Positions 63,754 through 64,000 of a stretch of DNA of 64,000 nt are shown piece after piece. The notes below the pieces were generated by a model. It was not told the DNA's origin, searched no databases, and saw only the letters and a list, made by a program, of their open reading frames with translations. The position numbers and the translations under genes were made by a program. The DNA comes from Candidatus Nitrotoga sp. AM1P. Lineage in GTDB: Bacteria > Pseudomonadota > Gammaproteobacteria > Burkholderiales > Gallionellaceae. Positions within the stretch are counted from its first letter, which is position 1, and each line of letters opens with the position of its first letter. The stretch spans positions 1,798,001 through 1,862,000 of the forward strand of contig NZ_AP019547.1 in the NCBI RefSeq assembly GCF_013168275.1, given 5' to 3'.

Positions 63754-64000
63754 GTGTGCACCCTTTCTTATTATTGACTGTGCCAAAAACATTCGGCACT
63801 GCTGGTTGTATGACTAGCCTTCTCCCCTTATCAGACCCCACAGGCGCCCGCATATTGCTATGAAAGCACGAGCGTATTGTCTAATGAAGCAAGATACGTG
63901 CTAGACGTTACATTTCCAGTCGGCATACATATAATTATTATAAACAAATCAATTATTTATAATATAAAAATATACCTTCATACCATTTAGATGGCTCATG
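63754..64000. other. AT-rich upstream region at the window edge
   Basis: No gene seen. It presumably contains the promoter of the metalloprotease-like gene. The last 100 bases are very AT-rich. Confidence 0.4.

Overview
The window is a stretch of bacterial chromosome. Protein content and gene order suggest a betaproteobacterium, probably of the Nitrosomonadales (Gallionellaceae-like). Supporting features are the mreBCD-mrdA-rodA cluster divergent from gatCAB, the argS/SPOR/dsbA run, a birA-coaX-SPOR run, the aat-bpt-pyrD run and a PEP-CTERM protein. There is no rRNA gene in the window, so the placement is an inference. About 42 genes look intact. Accessory DNA is concentrated at 12.0-12.8 kb, 25.4-34.8 kb and 45.2-51.2 kb.

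Layout. 1-5.5 kb (minus): cell-shape operon mreB-mreC-mreD-mrdA-rodA, with rodA cut by the window edge. 5.6-8.9 kb (plus): gatCAB, for transamidation of misacylated tRNA. 9.1-12.0 kb: a three-gene lipid-linked sugar transfer cluster (GT39-like, GT2, GtrA). 12.2-12.7 kb: a small two-gene module behind a palindromic operator. 12.8-17.8 kb: a secreted ATP-dependent DNA ligase, then SDR, dsbA, a SPOR protein and argS on the minus strand. 18.0-18.2 kb: a photolyase remnant. 18.4-24.4 kb: a complete Mrp-type Na+/H+ antiporter operon (A/B fused, C-G). 24.5-27.4 kb: a tandem Usp protein, a decayed FMN-reductase remnant and NnrS.

27.5-34.7 kb (minus) is a type I restriction-modification island, hsdM-hsdS-fic-BroN-hsdR. 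A fic gene with its own palindromic operator sits between an intact hsdS and a duplicated, frameshifted hsdS 3' end. Both hsdR and hsdM carry short in-frame insertions of a palindromic repeat. A tRNA-Met(CAT) and its terminator follow at 34.9-35.0 kb. 35.1-45.2 kb (minus) is mostly core: SPOR protein, coaX, birA, a patatin-like phospholipase, a small protein, maeB and hrpA.

45.2-51.2 kb is a graveyard of mobile elements. It holds four REP-associated transposase (RAYT) copies or fragments with their REP palindromes, and two integron-type attC sites delimiting gene cassettes without any integrase in view. It also holds an IS3-family remnant, a complete IS1595-family element with perfect 22-bp ends and an 8-bp target duplication but a broken transposase, two tiny secreted Cys-containing proteins, and a parDE toxin-antitoxin pair.

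51.3-61.0 kb returns to core genes: pmbA, darP, a carboxylesterase, aat-bpt-pyrD, mrcA, a nucleotidyltransferase-like protein and mltA. 61.4-63.8 kb holds three exported proteins, including a PEP-CTERM metalloprotease-like protein. The strongest candidates for unusual biology are the integrase-less cassette pair, the fic insertion in the hsd operon with its hsdS-tail duplication, and the operator-controlled two-gene module at 12.2 kb.
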